64,000 nucleotides of DNA from Palsa-465 sp963800475 (GCA_963800475.1 CAWDAZ010000002.1:1178001-1242000); one strand, 5' to 3'. Shown: positions 41,112-50,807, numbered from the stretch's first letter. Made by a program: numbers and translations. The notes: generated by a model from the sequence alone, not told the origin.

Positions 41112-42007
41112 TACGCGGCCGCGACGACCGACGTCGACCAGTCGATCACCGAGGTCGGGCGCACGACGTGCTTGGTCATCCCGAGCTCCTTCGGCGACAG
41201 CCCGAGCGCGAGCCCGACGAGCTGCGGAAGGTGGAGCACCGGCAACCCGAGCTCGCGGCCGACGACCTTCGAGGCGAGCGGCTGCTGCAGGTCGAGGTTC
41301 AGATGGCAGAGCGGGCACGGCACGACCAGGCAGTCGGCTTCGGCGTCGATCGCGTCGCCGAGGTGGCGGCCAGCCTGCGTCAGCGAGGCGTCCTTGTTCA
41401 TCGTGATGATCGGGAAGCCGCAGCACTTGTAGACCCCGGCGTAGTCGACGACCGTGCCGCCCAGCGCCTCGATCACCTGATGCAGGTAGCGATCGCGGGG
41501 GTGCTCGTGGTCGATCCCGAGCCGGTTGACCGGCCGCACGATGTAGCAGCCGTAGAACGGCCCGACGCGCAGATCGGTGAGCGGCCGCTTGACCCGCGAG
41601 CGCAGCTCGTCGAGCCCGATCTCCTCGACCAGCAGCCACAGGAAGTTCTTGTTGGTGAGGCCCTTCTCGTACTTCAGCCCCTCGCCGGCGAGATGAGCGT
41701 TGACGTGCTCGCGGTACTCGGTGTTGGCGTCGAGCCGCTCCTGACATTCCGACTGGGCGCCCTGGCAGGTCGAGCAGATGTTCATCATCAGCTCGCCGTC
41801 GGTCTGCTGGGCGAGCGCGAACGTCCGTGCGTTGAGCGTGTCGGCGAGCTCCTGGTTGTGCTCGGCGATCACCCCGGCGCCGCAGCACGCGGCGCGGTCG
41901 AGCTCGATCAGCTCGATGTCGAGCAGCGGCGCGACCTTCGCCATCGATCCGTGCAGCTCCGGGGTGAAGCCGCGGCTCACGCATCCGGGCCAGTAGGCGA
42001 CCTTCAT
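41111..42007 (-). CDS. sdhE: Type-E succinate dehydrogenase anchor subunit (HdrB-like)
   Basis: A 298-aa protein with two CCG-type cysteine-rich domains of the HdrB family: DRAACCGAGVIAEHN and YKCCGFPIITMNK, plus MNICSTCQGAQ and CPLCHLNLDLQ. In type-E succinate dehydrogenases this subunit replaces the haem-bearing membrane anchors and passes electrons to quinone. ATG 42007 overlaps the sdhB stop by one base. It follows sdhA and sdhB in one operon; no cytochrome b subunit is seen. Confidence 0.88.
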   Translation of the reverse strand: MKVAYWPGCVSRGFTPELHGSMAKVAPLLDIELIELDRAACCGAGVIAEHNQELADTLNARTFALAQQTDGELMMNICSTCQGAQSECQERLDANTEYREHVNAHLAGEGLKYEKGLTNKNFLWLLVEEIGLDELRSRVKRPLTDLRVGPFYGCYIVRPVNRLGIDHEHPRDRYLHQVIEALGGTVVDYAGVYKCCGFPIITMNKDASLTQAGRHLGDAIDAEADCLVVPCPLCHLNLDLQQPLASKVVGRELGLPVLHLPQLVGLALGLSPKELGMTKHVVRPTSVIDWSTSVVAAA

Positions 42008-43257
42008 CACTCAGCCTCCTCAGTCTCGGACTCCGTGTCGGGCTCCGGCTCGGGCACCGAGGGCTCGGCGGGCGGCTCGCGGTCGGCCGCGCCGACCGTC
42101 TCGTCGGCGATGTGATCGTCGGGCTCGTCGTCGTGCGGGGCGTGGTCGGGCACCTGGTCCTCGTCCTCGTTCCCGCTCACGTACAGGTTCAGCTCGAGCC
42201 GGGGCTCGTGGCCTTCGACCTCCTTGTATATCTCCTTGACCTGCTTGAGGTCCTGCTTGGGGATCTTGTGGCCGAATAGCGCCAGCTTCGGTGAGACCTT
42301 CCCGCGCAGCACGGCGGGCACGATCGACGACAGCGACGAGAGCAGCTGTCCGGCGGCCGCGGGGTGAAACTTGCCGAACCAGGAGTCGCCGCCGTAGCTG
42401 CGCGGCAGCAGCTCCGCCTCGTGGAGCAGTCCGTAGTCCTCGATCAGCGTCACGAACGACCGCTCGTGCCGGTTGCCGTTGTTGCGGTCGTTGATGTGGA
42501 AGTCGTCGCCGGCCAGGCGCCGCAGCCGCATGATCTGACTCATCGGGTCGACGCCCTTCGGGCACGCGTCGATGCAGCTGAAGCAGTGGGTGCAGTCGTA
42601 GATGCCCTGCTCGTCCTCGGACAGGTCCTTGAGCCGCTCCTTGTGGTCGGCGTCGCGTGGATCGCCGACGAACCGGTACGCCTTGGCGAGCGCGGCCGGG
42701 CCGATGAACCCGGGGTCGACCTCCATCGACAGGCAGTCCGAGACGCACGCACCGCACTGGATGCAGGCCATCGTCTGGGTGATGTCGACCATGTTCTCGT
42801 GCGGGACGATGTATTCGCGCTCGGGGACCGGCTCCTTGTTGATCAGCCACGGAGTGACGCGCTGGATCTTCTTCCAGTGGACCGCGTCCATGTCGACGAT
42901 CAGGTCGCGGATCACGGGCATGTTGCCCATCGGCTCGACGCTGATCACGTTGCCGCCGGCGGCGTCCCCGTTCTCCTCGGGTTTCCACCCGGCGTCGTGT
43001 CCGCGCTCGGCCGCCTCGTCGAGGTGGGTGTTGCACGCCAGTCCGGGCTTGCCGTTCATCCGCACCCCGCACGAGCCGCAGATCGCCTGCTGGCACGAGC
43101 AGCGGATCCCGATCGACCCGTCCGTGTCGTCCTTGACCTGCAGGATCGCGTCGAGCACCGACTGCTTCGGCTCCAGGTTTACGGTGTGATCCTCCCAGTA
43201 GGCGGCGCCGCCCGACTGCGGGTCGTAGCGGCGGATCCTCAGCGTGTATTCGGGCAT
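42007..43257 (-). CDS. sdhB: Succinate dehydrogenase iron-sulfur subunit
   Basis: A 416-aa subunit, much longer than the usual 230-260. It has the plant-type [2Fe-2S] cysteines (CSCQQAICGSCG ... LAC) and two sets CIQCGACVSDC and CTHCFSCIDACPKG for the [4Fe-4S] and [3Fe-4S]/second [4Fe-4S] centres. The last 100 residues or so are an acidic, Pro/Glu-rich extension of unknown role. ATG 43257 is 17 bp after the sdhA stop. Confidence 0.93.
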   Translation of the reverse strand: MPEYTLRIRRYDPQSGGAAYWEDHTVNLEPKQSVLDAILQVKDDTDGSIGIRCSCQQAICGSCGVRMNGKPGLACNTHLDEAAERGHDAGWKPEENGDAAGGNVISVEPMGNMPVIRDLIVDMDAVHWKKIQRVTPWLINKEPVPEREYIVPHENMVDITQTMACIQCGACVSDCLSMEVDPGFIGPAALAKAYRFVGDPRDADHKERLKDLSEDEQGIYDCTHCFSCIDACPKGVDPMSQIMRLRRLAGDDFHINDRNNGNRHERSFVTLIEDYGLLHEAELLPRSYGGDSWFGKFHPAAAGQLLSSLSSIVPAVLRGKVSPKLALFGHKIPKQDLKQVKEIYKEVEGHEPRLELNLYVSGNEDEDQVPDHAPHDDEPDDHIADETVGAADREPPAEPSVPEPEPDTESETEEAE

Positions 43258-43273
43258 CAGCGGACCTCCTTCA

Positions 43274-44962
43274 CTAGTAGGTCCTCTCCTCTGGCTGCCA
43301 GCGGGTGATCGTGACCGGCGAGTAGCTGACCTTCGGGGCATCGGCGCCGTCCAGCGAGATGTCGATGTGCTTGAGCCACTCCTGGTCGTTGCGCTCCGGG
43401 AAGTCGAGCCGGAACTGGGCGCCCCGGGACTCCTTGCGCTCCTGCGAGGCGACCACGATCGCCTCGGCGCAGTCGAGCATGTATCCGAGCTCGATCGCAG
43501 CGATCACGTCCTGGTTGAAGACGGTGCCGTGGTCGTCGATCGCGGCGTTCGCGGCCTCCTGCTTGAGCCGGCGGACGATCTCGAGCGCCTTCTCGAGGCC
43601 CTCGGCGTTCCGGAACACGGCCACGTACTCGTTCATCGTCTCGCCGAGCTCGTTCTTGATCACGCCGATTCGCCGCCCGCCAGGCTTGCGGTTCATGATC
43701 GCGTCGATCTCGCGCTGCGCGTCGTTGACCCGTGAGACGGGGGTCGATGGCATCGGCATCTGCATCGCCCGCTTGGCCGAGTGCTCGCCCGAGCGGCGCC
43801 CGAAGATCAACGTGTCGAGCAGCGAGTTGGCGCCGAGGCGGTTGCCGCCATGGACCGACACGCACGCGACCTCGCCGGCGGCGTACAGGCCCGGGATCGT
43901 CGTTAGCCCGTCGCTGTCGGTCTTGACGCCGCCCATCATGTAATGGTTCCCGGGGCGGATGTGGATCGGCTCGCGGGTGATGTCGACCCCCGCGAAATCG
44001 CGGCCGATGTTGACGATCTCCCTCAGCGCCTCGAGTGTGCGGCGACGTGGGACCTTGGTGATGTCCATCGCCACGGTGCCATCGGGGAACCCGCGGCCCT
44101 CGTTGATCTCGGTCTGCTCGGCGCGCGAGACGACGTCGCGCGAGGCCAGCTCGAGCTTGTTGGGCGCGTACTTCTCCATGAACCGCTCGCCCTTGGCGTT
44201 CAGCAGCCACGCGCCCTCGCCGCGCGCGCCCTCGGTGATCAGGAGGCCGTTGCCCGCAAGCGTCGTCGGGTGATACTGGACCATCTCCATGTCCATCAGC
44301 TTGGCGCCGATCCGGTACGCCTGGGCCATCCCGTCGCCGGTCACGATCAGCCCGTTGGTCGTCGGCTTGTACGCCTGGCCGGCGCCGCCGGAGGCGAGGA
44401 TCGTTGCCTTCGCGTTGAACAGCTCGAGCCGGCCGTCGCGCAGGTTGCGGCAGATCGCGCCGACGCACCGGCCCTCCGCGTCCTGGATCAGGTCGGTCGT
44501 GAACCACTCCTCGAAGCGGTCGACCGTCTCGTGGTGCTTCATCAGCTGCTCGTAGAGCACGTGCAAGATCGCGTGGCCGGTGATGTCGGCCACGTAGTAC
44601 GTGCGCGCCTGGGAGGCGCCGCCGAACGCGCGGGTGCCGAGATGGCCGGTCGCGTTGCGGTGGAAGGTGACCCCGGCGTGCTCCAGCCACAGGATCTCGT
44701 TCGGCGCCTCGCGGGCCATGATCTCGATCGCGTCCTGGTCGCCCAGGTAGTCGGAGCCCTTGACGGTGTCGAAGGCGTGCGACTCCCAGCTGTCCTCGGG
44801 GTTCAGCGCGGCGTTGATCCCGCCGGCCGCCGCGACGCTGTGGGAGCGGACGGGGTGGACCTTGGAGACGATCGCGACCGACGCGCCCTCCTCGGCCGCC
44901 GCCAGCGCGGCCCGTTGTCCGGCGAGGCCGGCGCCGATGATCAGCACGTCGTGAGAGGGCAC
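43274..44962 (-). CDS. sdhA: Succinate dehydrogenase/fumarate reductase flavoprotein subunit
   Basis: A 562-aa flavoprotein that oxidises succinate to fumarate. It has VLIIGAGLAGQRAALAA for FAD, the flavin-linking histidine region VRSHSVAAAGG, the active-site HPTTLAGNGLLITEGARGEG segment and the C-terminal helical tail. GTG 44962 lies eight bases after a TACAAT box and has no ribosome-binding site, suggesting an almost leaderless mRNA. First gene of the sdhABE operon. Confidence 0.95.
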   Translation of the reverse strand: MPSHDVLIIGAGLAGQRAALAAAEEGASVAIVSKVHPVRSHSVAAAGGINAALNPEDSWESHAFDTVKGSDYLGDQDAIEIMAREAPNEILWLEHAGVTFHRNATGHLGTRAFGGASQARTYYVADITGHAILHVLYEQLMKHHETVDRFEEWFTTDLIQDAEGRCVGAICRNLRDGRLELFNAKATILASGGAGQAYKPTTNGLIVTGDGMAQAYRIGAKLMDMEMVQYHPTTLAGNGLLITEGARGEGAWLLNAKGERFMEKYAPNKLELASRDVVSRAEQTEINEGRGFPDGTVAMDITKVPRRRTLEALREIVNIGRDFAGVDITREPIHIRPGNHYMMGGVKTDSDGLTTIPGLYAAGEVACVSVHGGNRLGANSLLDTLIFGRRSGEHSAKRAMQMPMPSTPVSRVNDAQREIDAIMNRKPGGRRIGVIKNELGETMNEYVAVFRNAEGLEKALEIVRRLKQEAANAAIDDHGTVFNQDVIAAIELGYMLDCAEAIVVASQERKESRGAQFRLDFPERNDQEWLKHIDISLDGADAPKVSYSPVTITRWQPEERTY

Positions 44963-44970
44963 TCAGCCGG

Positions 44971-44976
44971 ATTGTA
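44971..44976 (-). promoter_or_regulatory. -10 box of the sdh operon
   Basis: TACAAT on the minus strand (5 of 6 matches to TATAAT) sits eight bases before GTG 44962; the region just upstream is A-rich (AAAAAA), unusual in this GC-rich DNA. Confidence 0.55.
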
Positions 44977-45153
44977 TTTTTTGGCGGGCCAGGGCGCGGC
45001 GAGGGGTGGAGCGTCAGTCGGGTCGGGGCGGCGGTTGGGTCGGCGTGGGGCGGTGCTGGGGCCGCGCTGGGGGCGGCGCGGGGCGGTGCGGCGTCGTGCG
45101 TCGGGGCGGGGCGGGTGTGTGCGTCACGAACGCGGCCACGGGTCCACTTCCAA

Positions 45154-45201
45154 CGATCCGCGAACGGATCCGCGAACGGATCCGCGAACGGATCCGCGAA
45201 C
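45154..45201. repeat. 12-bp tandem repeat, four copies
   Basis: Four head-to-tail copies of GGATCCGCGAAC (first copy with C for the first G). As 12 is a multiple of three, they would encode an RIRE repeat on the plus strand, but no gene is supported. Confidence 0.9.
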
Positions 45202-45308
45202 GCGACAACCGCGCCTGCGACCGCCACGCCCGTCGCGTTTGCCCGCCAGGAGCGGGTGAACGCGGATTCACCGTGAGCGGGGGGCGCGGATGTCGCGTTC
45301 GCCCGCGG

Positions 45309-45540
45309 CCCGCCCGCGCCTCCTATCCGGCCCGCCCGCGCCCCGTATCCGGCCCGCCCGCGCCTCCTATCCGGCCCGCCCGCGCCCCGTATCCGGCCCG
45401 CCCGCGCCTCCTATCCGGCCCGCCCGCGCCTCCTATCCGGCCCGCCCGCGCCCCGTATCCGGCCCGCCCGCGCCCCGTATGCGGCCCGCCCGCGCCTCCT
45501 ATCCGGCCCGCCCGCGCCCCCTATCCGGCCCGCCCGCGCC
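45309..45540. repeat. 22-bp GC-rich minisatellite, ten full copies plus a partial one
   Basis: Each unit is the constant CCCGCCCGCGCC followed by a variable ten bases, mainly TCCTATCCGG (type A) or CCCGTATCCGG minus one shared base (type B). Reading units left to right gives A, B, A, B, A, A, B, B-variant, A, C. Units differ mostly in two or three positions. There are no unique spacers. Confidence 0.92.
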
Positions 45541-45905
45541 CCGGGCGCGGCTCGGCCCGAACGTACCACGATCCCTGCCGGCAATACGATCGGGTGACGT
45601 TGGGGTCGGCTGCCGCCCCTAACGTCACGCGATCGACCAGGGTGGGTGGAGGTTGTGACGGTTTCGGTCGCCGTGGCGCGCGGGTTCAATCGGCCCCCGC
45701 CTGCGCCTCCGTACGTCAACGCCCTCCGCTCAATACGCGCCTGTCGACTTAGGGCTCGCTCAGACCCCTAACACGACAACGGACCGGGCGCGCTTCACTG
45801 CTGTCGTTTTGGGCCGGCTCCGAACGCCGCGCGGGCCCGGCGCGCCCATGCGAGCCCGACGCGCCACGGCCGCCGAGAACGCTGCGGCCCTCCGAAACGC
45901 CTCGC

Positions 45906-47075
45906 CTACGCCGCGCCCCCGAACGCCGACTGCAGGGCGCGGCGGACCCGGTCCACGGTGACCACGCCTCGAAGCACGCCCTCGCGATCGACGGCCATCA
46001 CGGCTCCGAGCTTCCCGAACGACTCCGAGGACAGGACCTCGGTGATCGGGCGGGTCTCGTCGATCTGCCAGCCGACGCCGTTCTCCGAGTCGGCGAAACC
46101 GCCGACCGTGAGCCAGTTCTGGCCGCCGTCGATGGCCTCCTGAAGCCGCTCGCGCCGCGCGATACCGAGCAGATGCCCCGAGTCGTCGATCACCGGGAAC
46201 CAGTCCCAGCCGTAGCGCAGGAAGAACTCGTCGAGCGCCTGCGCGACCGGCGTGTCGGCGCGGATCGCGACGGGTTGGGGATCCATCACATCGCTGACCG
46301 TCACCCCCTCGATCCGTTCGGTCAGCGCGGTCTGGACAAGCGCCCCGCGCGCCGACTGCCAGAGCAGGAACGAGATCGCGATCAGCCACAGCCCGGTGAA
46401 GTTCCGGTACGCGAACAGCACCCACAGGGCCAGGCCGGCGAGCAGCAGCGCGAACCCCTCGCCCATCTTCGCGGCGACCCGCGTGCCACGCACCTTGTCT
46501 CCGGTCACCTTCCACACGATCGACCGCGCGATCCGTCCTCCGTCGAGCGGGAACGCCGGGATCAGGTTGAACACCAGCAGCAGCACGTTCCAGAACAGCA
46601 GCCAGCTGAGCGACAAGAGCACCGGCGTGATCCGGACGGTGTCGTCGAGCTTGGCGGCGTGCCAGAGGCGGTTCGGGCCGACGATCGCGAGATCGATCCC
46701 GAGGCACAGGAGCACGAACAGCGCGGTCGCGGCCGGGCCGGCGGCGGAGATCTTGAAGTCCTCGCCGGGCGAGGCGGCGTCGCGGCTCATCTGCGTGAGT
46801 CCCCCGAACAGGAACAGGTCGATGCGCTTGACCTCGATTCCCTGGCGGCGGGCGACGAGCGCGTGCCCGAGCTCGTGGATGATCAGCGACCCGAACAGCA
46901 CCAGCACGGTGATCACGGTCGTCAGATACGCGACCCCGTCGGAGCTGTGCAGCACGGTATGGAAGCTCGGCGAGAGCAGGAAGATCGTCAGGAACAGGAC
47001 CAGGAACCAGGTACGGTCCAACCCGATCCGGATGCCGAACAGATCAGCCAGCTTGATCGATCCTCGGCGGAACAT
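45906..47075 (-). CDS. Site-2-type metalloprotease (M50) with CBS domain pair
   Basis: A 389-aa membrane protease. The zinc site is HELGHA near residue 65, and the second motif FNLIPAFPLDGGRI holds the third ligand. Five or six membrane segments precede a C-terminal CBS pair (VSDVMDPQPVAIRADTPVAQ and LGAVMAVDREGVLRGV), which probably senses adenine nucleotides. Such proteases cut regulatory membrane proteins. ATG 47075 is chosen; a longer frame to 47201 would overlap the divergent carboxypeptidase gene. Confidence 0.9.
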   Translation of the reverse strand: MFRRGSIKLADLFGIRIGLDRTWFLVLFLTIFLLSPSFHTVLHSSDGVAYLTTVITVLVLFGSLIIHELGHALVARRQGIEVKRIDLFLFGGLTQMSRDAASPGEDFKISAAGPAATALFVLLCLGIDLAIVGPNRLWHAAKLDDTVRITPVLLSLSWLLFWNVLLLVFNLIPAFPLDGGRIARSIVWKVTGDKVRGTRVAAKMGEGFALLLAGLALWVLFAYRNFTGLWLIAISFLLWQSARGALVQTALTERIEGVTVSDVMDPQPVAIRADTPVAQALDEFFLRYGWDWFPVIDDSGHLLGIARRERLQEAIDGGQNWLTVGGFADSENGVGWQIDETRPITEVLSSESFGKLGAVMAVDREGVLRGVVTVDRVRRALQSAFGGAA

Positions 47076-47141
47076 GCTGCAATGGTCGCATAGGTCGCCG
47101 GATGGGCACCCGGCGTTAGAGCACCACAGGAGGCGAGGCGG

Positions 47142-48653
47142 ATGACAGGACCGATCGAACAATTGCGGGAGCGGACCGCAGAGCTCTCGGACCTGGGTCA
47201 CGCCGCGCAGCTACTCGAGTGGGATCAGCAGACGATGATGCCCCGCGAGGGAGGTGCCGGCCGCGCCGAGGGGCGCGCCACACTCGAGCGCCTCAGCCAC
47301 GGGATGTTCGTCTCCGAGCAGACCGGCGAGCTGCTCGAGCGGGCGCGCGAGGCGCTCGACGGCGCCGACCCCGACTCCGACGAGGCGCGGCTGGTGGCGG
47401 TCACCGCCCGGCGGCGCGACAAGGCGATCCGCGTCCCGACCGAGCTGACCGCCGAGATTGCGCGCGCCGGGTCGCTCGGGCAGGACGCATGGGTCAAGGC
47501 GCGCGCGAGCTCAAATTTTCACGAGTTTGCCCCGTATCTCGAGCACAACTTCGAGCTGGCGCGCCGCTACGTGGACTGCTTCGAGGGCTACGAGAGCGCA
47601 TACGACGTGCTCCTCGACGACTACGAGCCGGGCATGAAGAGCACCGAGGTGGCGCGGCTGTTCGACGAGCTGAAGCGCGAGCTCGTGCCGATGATCGCGA
47701 CGCTCGCCGAGAACGCCGGCCGCGTCGATGCGACGGTGCTCGAGGGCGCGTTTCCGATCGACCGACAGCGCCGGCTGGTCGCGGAGGTAGTCGAACGGAT
47801 GGGGTACGACGCCGCCAGCTGGCGGATGGACGACGCCGTGCACCCGTTCGCGACCTCGTTCGGGAACCGCGACGTGCGGATCACTACCCGGTGGGACGAG
47901 GCGAACCTGGCTCCGGCGCTGTACGCGGCGATGCACGAGTGCGGCCACGGGCTTTACGAGGCGGGGATCGCCGACTCGCTTCAGCGCACGCCGCTCGGGC
48001 AGGTCGAGTCGCTCAGCATGCACGAATCCCAGTCGCGGCTGTGGGAGAACATGGTCGGGCGCGGGCGGCCGTTCTGCGGAGTGCTCGCGCCACGGATCGC
48101 CGACGTGTTCTCGGATGCGGTCCCGAACCTGGACCCCGACGCCTTCTATCGGGCCGTCAACCGGGTCTCGCCGTCGTTCATCCGCGTCGAGGCCGACGAG
48201 GCCACGTATGGCCTGCACGTGATCCTGCGGTTCGAGCTCGAGCAGCAGCTGATCGACGGGAAGCTCCCGATCGCGGACCTGCCCGAGGCGTGGAACGCGC
48301 GCTTCAAGGACTACTTCGGGCTCGAGGTCACCGACGACACGCTCGGCGTGCTCCAGGACGTGCACTGGTCGTTCGGGGCGATCGGCTACTTCCCGACCTA
48401 CTCGCTCGGCAACCTGATCGCCGGCCAGCTCTGGGAGCGCGCGCATCGCGACATCCCCGAGCTCGACGAGCGGCTGGCGGCCGGACAGCTCGGCGAGCTG
48501 CGCGAATGGCTGCGCGAGCACGTCCACCGGTACGGCTCGAAGTTCTCGACCACCGAGCTGCTCCAACGAGTCGTCGGCGGCCCGATCGAAGTCGGCCCGT
48601 TCGTCTCCTACTTGAGACGCAAGCTGTCCGACGTCTACGACGTCGCGCTGTAG
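47142..48653 (+). CDS. M32-family carboxypeptidase (Taq-type)
   Basis: A 503-aa cytosolic zinc carboxypeptidase. It has the HEXXH site as HECGHG near residue 265, the downstream SMHESQSRLWENMVGRG motif with the third ligand, and family segments LLEWDQQTMMP near the start and DEATYGLHVILRFELE. ATG 47142 is preceded by AGGAGG. It is divergent from the M50 protease and convergent with icd, with only 6 bp between the stops. Confidence 0.94.
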   Translation: MTGPIEQLRERTAELSDLGHAAQLLEWDQQTMMPREGGAGRAEGRATLERLSHGMFVSEQTGELLERAREALDGADPDSDEARLVAVTARRRDKAIRVPTELTAEIARAGSLGQDAWVKARASSNFHEFAPYLEHNFELARRYVDCFEGYESAYDVLLDDYEPGMKSTEVARLFDELKRELVPMIATLAENAGRVDATVLEGAFPIDRQRRLVAEVVERMGYDAASWRMDDAVHPFATSFGNRDVRITTRWDEANLAPALYAAMHECGHGLYEAGIADSLQRTPLGQVESLSMHESQSRLWENMVGRGRPFCGVLAPRIADVFSDAVPNLDPDAFYRAVNRVSPSFIRVEADEATYGLHVILRFELEQQLIDGKLPIADLPEAWNARFKDYFGLEVTDDTLGVLQDVHWSFGAIGYFPTYSLGNLIAGQLWERAHRDIPELDERLAAGQLGELREWLREHVHRYGSKFSTTELLQRVVGGPIEVGPFVSYLRRKLSDVYDVAL

Positions 48654-48659
48654 GAGGCG

Positions 48660-50807
48660 CTAGAGCGAGTCGAGCGCCGCGTTGAGCGTCGCGCTCGGCC
48701 GCATCGCCGCGGTCATCCGCTCGGGGTCGGGGAGGTAGTAGCCGCCGATCTCGACCGGTGCGCCCTGCACGGCGTTCAGTTCCTCGACGATCTGCTGCTC
48801 GCCGGCCGCGAGGCGTCCGGCGAGCGGCCGGAACCGATCCGCGAGCTCGAGGTCCGTGTCCTGGCCGGCCAGCTCCTGAGCCCAGTACAGCGCGAGATAG
48901 AAGTGGCTGCCGCGGTTGTCGAGCTCGCCGGTCTTTCTCGAGGGCGAGCGATCCTCCTCGAGCACCCGCCCGATCGCGCGGTCGAGCGTGTCGGCGAGCA
49001 GCTTCGCCCGCGGGTTACCGTCGTGCTCGGCGAGCAGCTCGAGCGACGGGCCGAGCGCCAGGAATTCCCCCAGCGAGTCCCAGCGCAGGTGGTCTTCCTT
49101 GAGGAACTGCTGGACGTGGCGCGGCGCCGACCCGCCCGCGCCGGTCTCGAACAGCCCGCCGCCCGCGATCAACGGCACGATCGACTGCATCTTCGCGCTC
49201 GTACCGAGCTCAAGGATCGGGAACAGGTCGGTTAAGTAATCGCGCAGAACATTTCCGGTAACCGAGATGGTGTTCTCGCCGGCACGGGCCCGCTCGAGCG
49301 TGAACCGCGCGGCGCTCGCGACGTCGAGCACCTCGATCTGCAGGCCGTCGGTGTCGAGCTCGTCGAGCGCCGGCCGGACCTTGTCGAGCAGCTGCGCGTC
49401 GTGCGCGCGCGTCTCGTCGAGCCAGAACACGGCCGGCCACCCGGTTGCCCGCGCCCGCGTGACCGCCAGCCGGATCCAGTCCTGGATCGCCGCGTCCTTG
49501 GTCTGGCACATCCTCCAGATGTCGCCTGGCTCGACCTCGTGCTCGAGCAGCGTCGCGCCGTCCTGGTCGACGACCCGCAGCGTACCCGGGTCGGCGATCT
49601 CGAACGTCTTGTCGTGCGAACCGTACTCCTCGGCCGCCTGCGCCATCAGCCCCACGTTCGGGGTCGTCCCCATCGTCGCGGGGTCGAACGCGCCGTGCTC
49701 GCGGCAGTGCTCGACGGTCGCGGCGTACAGCGGCGCGTACGAGTGGTCGGGGATCACGTACTTGGTGTCCTGCTGCTCGCCGTCGGCGTTCCACATCTGA
49801 CCGGAGGAGCGGATCGCGGCGGGCATCGACGCGTCGATGATCACGTCGCTCGGCACGTGCAGGTTGGTGATCCCGCGCTCGGAGTCGACCATCGCGAGCG
49901 CCGGGCGGTCGTTGCGCCACGGGATCTCGGTCCCCGCCGGCAGCGCGCCGAGCCCGTCGTTCGGGCTCCACCCTGGAGCGTCGAGGTCGGGGAAGAACGC
50001 CCGAACCGCGTGCCCGAAGATGATCGGGTCGGAGACCCGCATCATCGTCGCCTTGAGGTGGATCGAGAACAGCACACCCTGCTCGCGCGCCTCGGCGATC
50101 TGAGCGGCGAGGAACCGGTCGAGGGCCGCCCGCCGCATCACTGCCGCGTCGAGCACCTCGCCTCCAAGCACGGCGATCGAGTCCTTCAGCACGGTGCTCG
50201 AACCGTCTGCCGCGACGTGCTCGATTCGGACCGTCCCCGCGTCCCTGACGGTCACTGAATGCTCGGTCGAGCGGAAGTCGCCGTCGCTCATCGTCGAAAC
50301 GTGCGAGCGGGAGCCGCGTGACCAGGGGCCCATCGAGTGAGGGTGCCTGCGGGCGTACTCCTTGACGGCGGCGGAGGCGCGTCGGTCGGAGTTGCCTTGG
50401 CGGAGCACCGGGTTCACGGCGCTCCCCTTCACCCGGTCATAGCGAGCGCGGACCTCGCGCTGCTCGTCGTCGGCCGGCTCCTCCGGGTAATCGGGGAGCG
50501 GGAATCCCTGCTCCTGGAGTTCGGCGATCGCGGCCTTCAGCTGCGGCCCCGAGGCGCTGACGTTGGGGAGCTTGATGATGTTCGCGTCGGGGGTCTTGAC
50601 GAGCTCACCGAGCTCCGCGAGCGAGTCCGGGACGCGCTGATCGTCGTCGAGCCTGTCGGGGAACTGGGCGAGGATCCGCCCGGCCAGCGAGATGTCGCGG
50701 AGCTCGAATTCGACGCCCGCGGCGCCTGCGTACGCGCTCAGGACCGGCAGCAGCGAGCGGGTGGCGAGCGCGGGCGCCTCGTCGGTGTACGTGTAGACGA
50801 TCCTCAT
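48660..50807 (-). CDS. icd: Isocitrate dehydrogenase, NADP-dependent, monomeric type
   Basis: A 715-aa single-chain isocitrate dehydrogenase of the TCA cycle, slightly shorter than the usual 735-745. Recognisable segments are YTYTDEAPALATRS at the start, NVSASGPQLKAAIAELQ, VNPVLRQGNSDRRA, SHVSTMSDGDFRSTE, HLKATMMRVSDPIIFG and ETGAGGSAPRHVQQF. A TAGGGT box lies nine bases before the ATG. It runs tail to tail with the carboxypeptidase. Confidence 0.96.
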   Translation of the reverse strand: MRIVYTYTDEAPALATRSLLPVLSAYAGAAGVEFELRDISLAGRILAQFPDRLDDDQRVPDSLAELGELVKTPDANIIKLPNVSASGPQLKAAIAELQEQGFPLPDYPEEPADDEQREVRARYDRVKGSAVNPVLRQGNSDRRASAAVKEYARRHPHSMGPWSRGSRSHVSTMSDGDFRSTEHSVTVRDAGTVRIEHVAADGSSTVLKDSIAVLGGEVLDAAVMRRAALDRFLAAQIAEAREQGVLFSIHLKATMMRVSDPIIFGHAVRAFFPDLDAPGWSPNDGLGALPAGTEIPWRNDRPALAMVDSERGITNLHVPSDVIIDASMPAAIRSSGQMWNADGEQQDTKYVIPDHSYAPLYAATVEHCREHGAFDPATMGTTPNVGLMAQAAEEYGSHDKTFEIADPGTLRVVDQDGATLLEHEVEPGDIWRMCQTKDAAIQDWIRLAVTRARATGWPAVFWLDETRAHDAQLLDKVRPALDELDTDGLQIEVLDVASAARFTLERARAGENTISVTGNVLRDYLTDLFPILELGTSAKMQSIVPLIAGGGLFETGAGGSAPRHVQQFLKEDHLRWDSLGEFLALGPSLELLAEHDGNPRAKLLADTLDRAIGRVLEEDRSPSRKTGELDNRGSHFYLALYWAQELAGQDTDLELADRFRPLAGRLAAGEQQIVEELNAVQGAPVEIGGYYLPDPERMTAAMRPSATLNAALDSL

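Larger units (their letters stand above)
44963..45905. other. Repeat-rich intergenic region
   Basis: The region between the sdh operon start and the leftward M50 protease gene has no convincing gene. Long open frames here are created by GC-rich repeats: a 12-bp array at 45154-45201 and a 22-bp minisatellite at 45309-45540. The sdhA promoter lies at its left end. Confidence 0.7.

Noticed and set aside
45309..45540. Possible CRISPR array
   Set aside because: Units are head-to-tail 22-mers with no unique spacers between repeats and no cas genes nearby.
45006..45752. Long plus-strand open frame rich in Pro, Arg and Ala
   Set aside because: The frame is produced by GC-rich tandem repeats that are not a multiple of three; it has no recognisable domain or ribosome-binding site.
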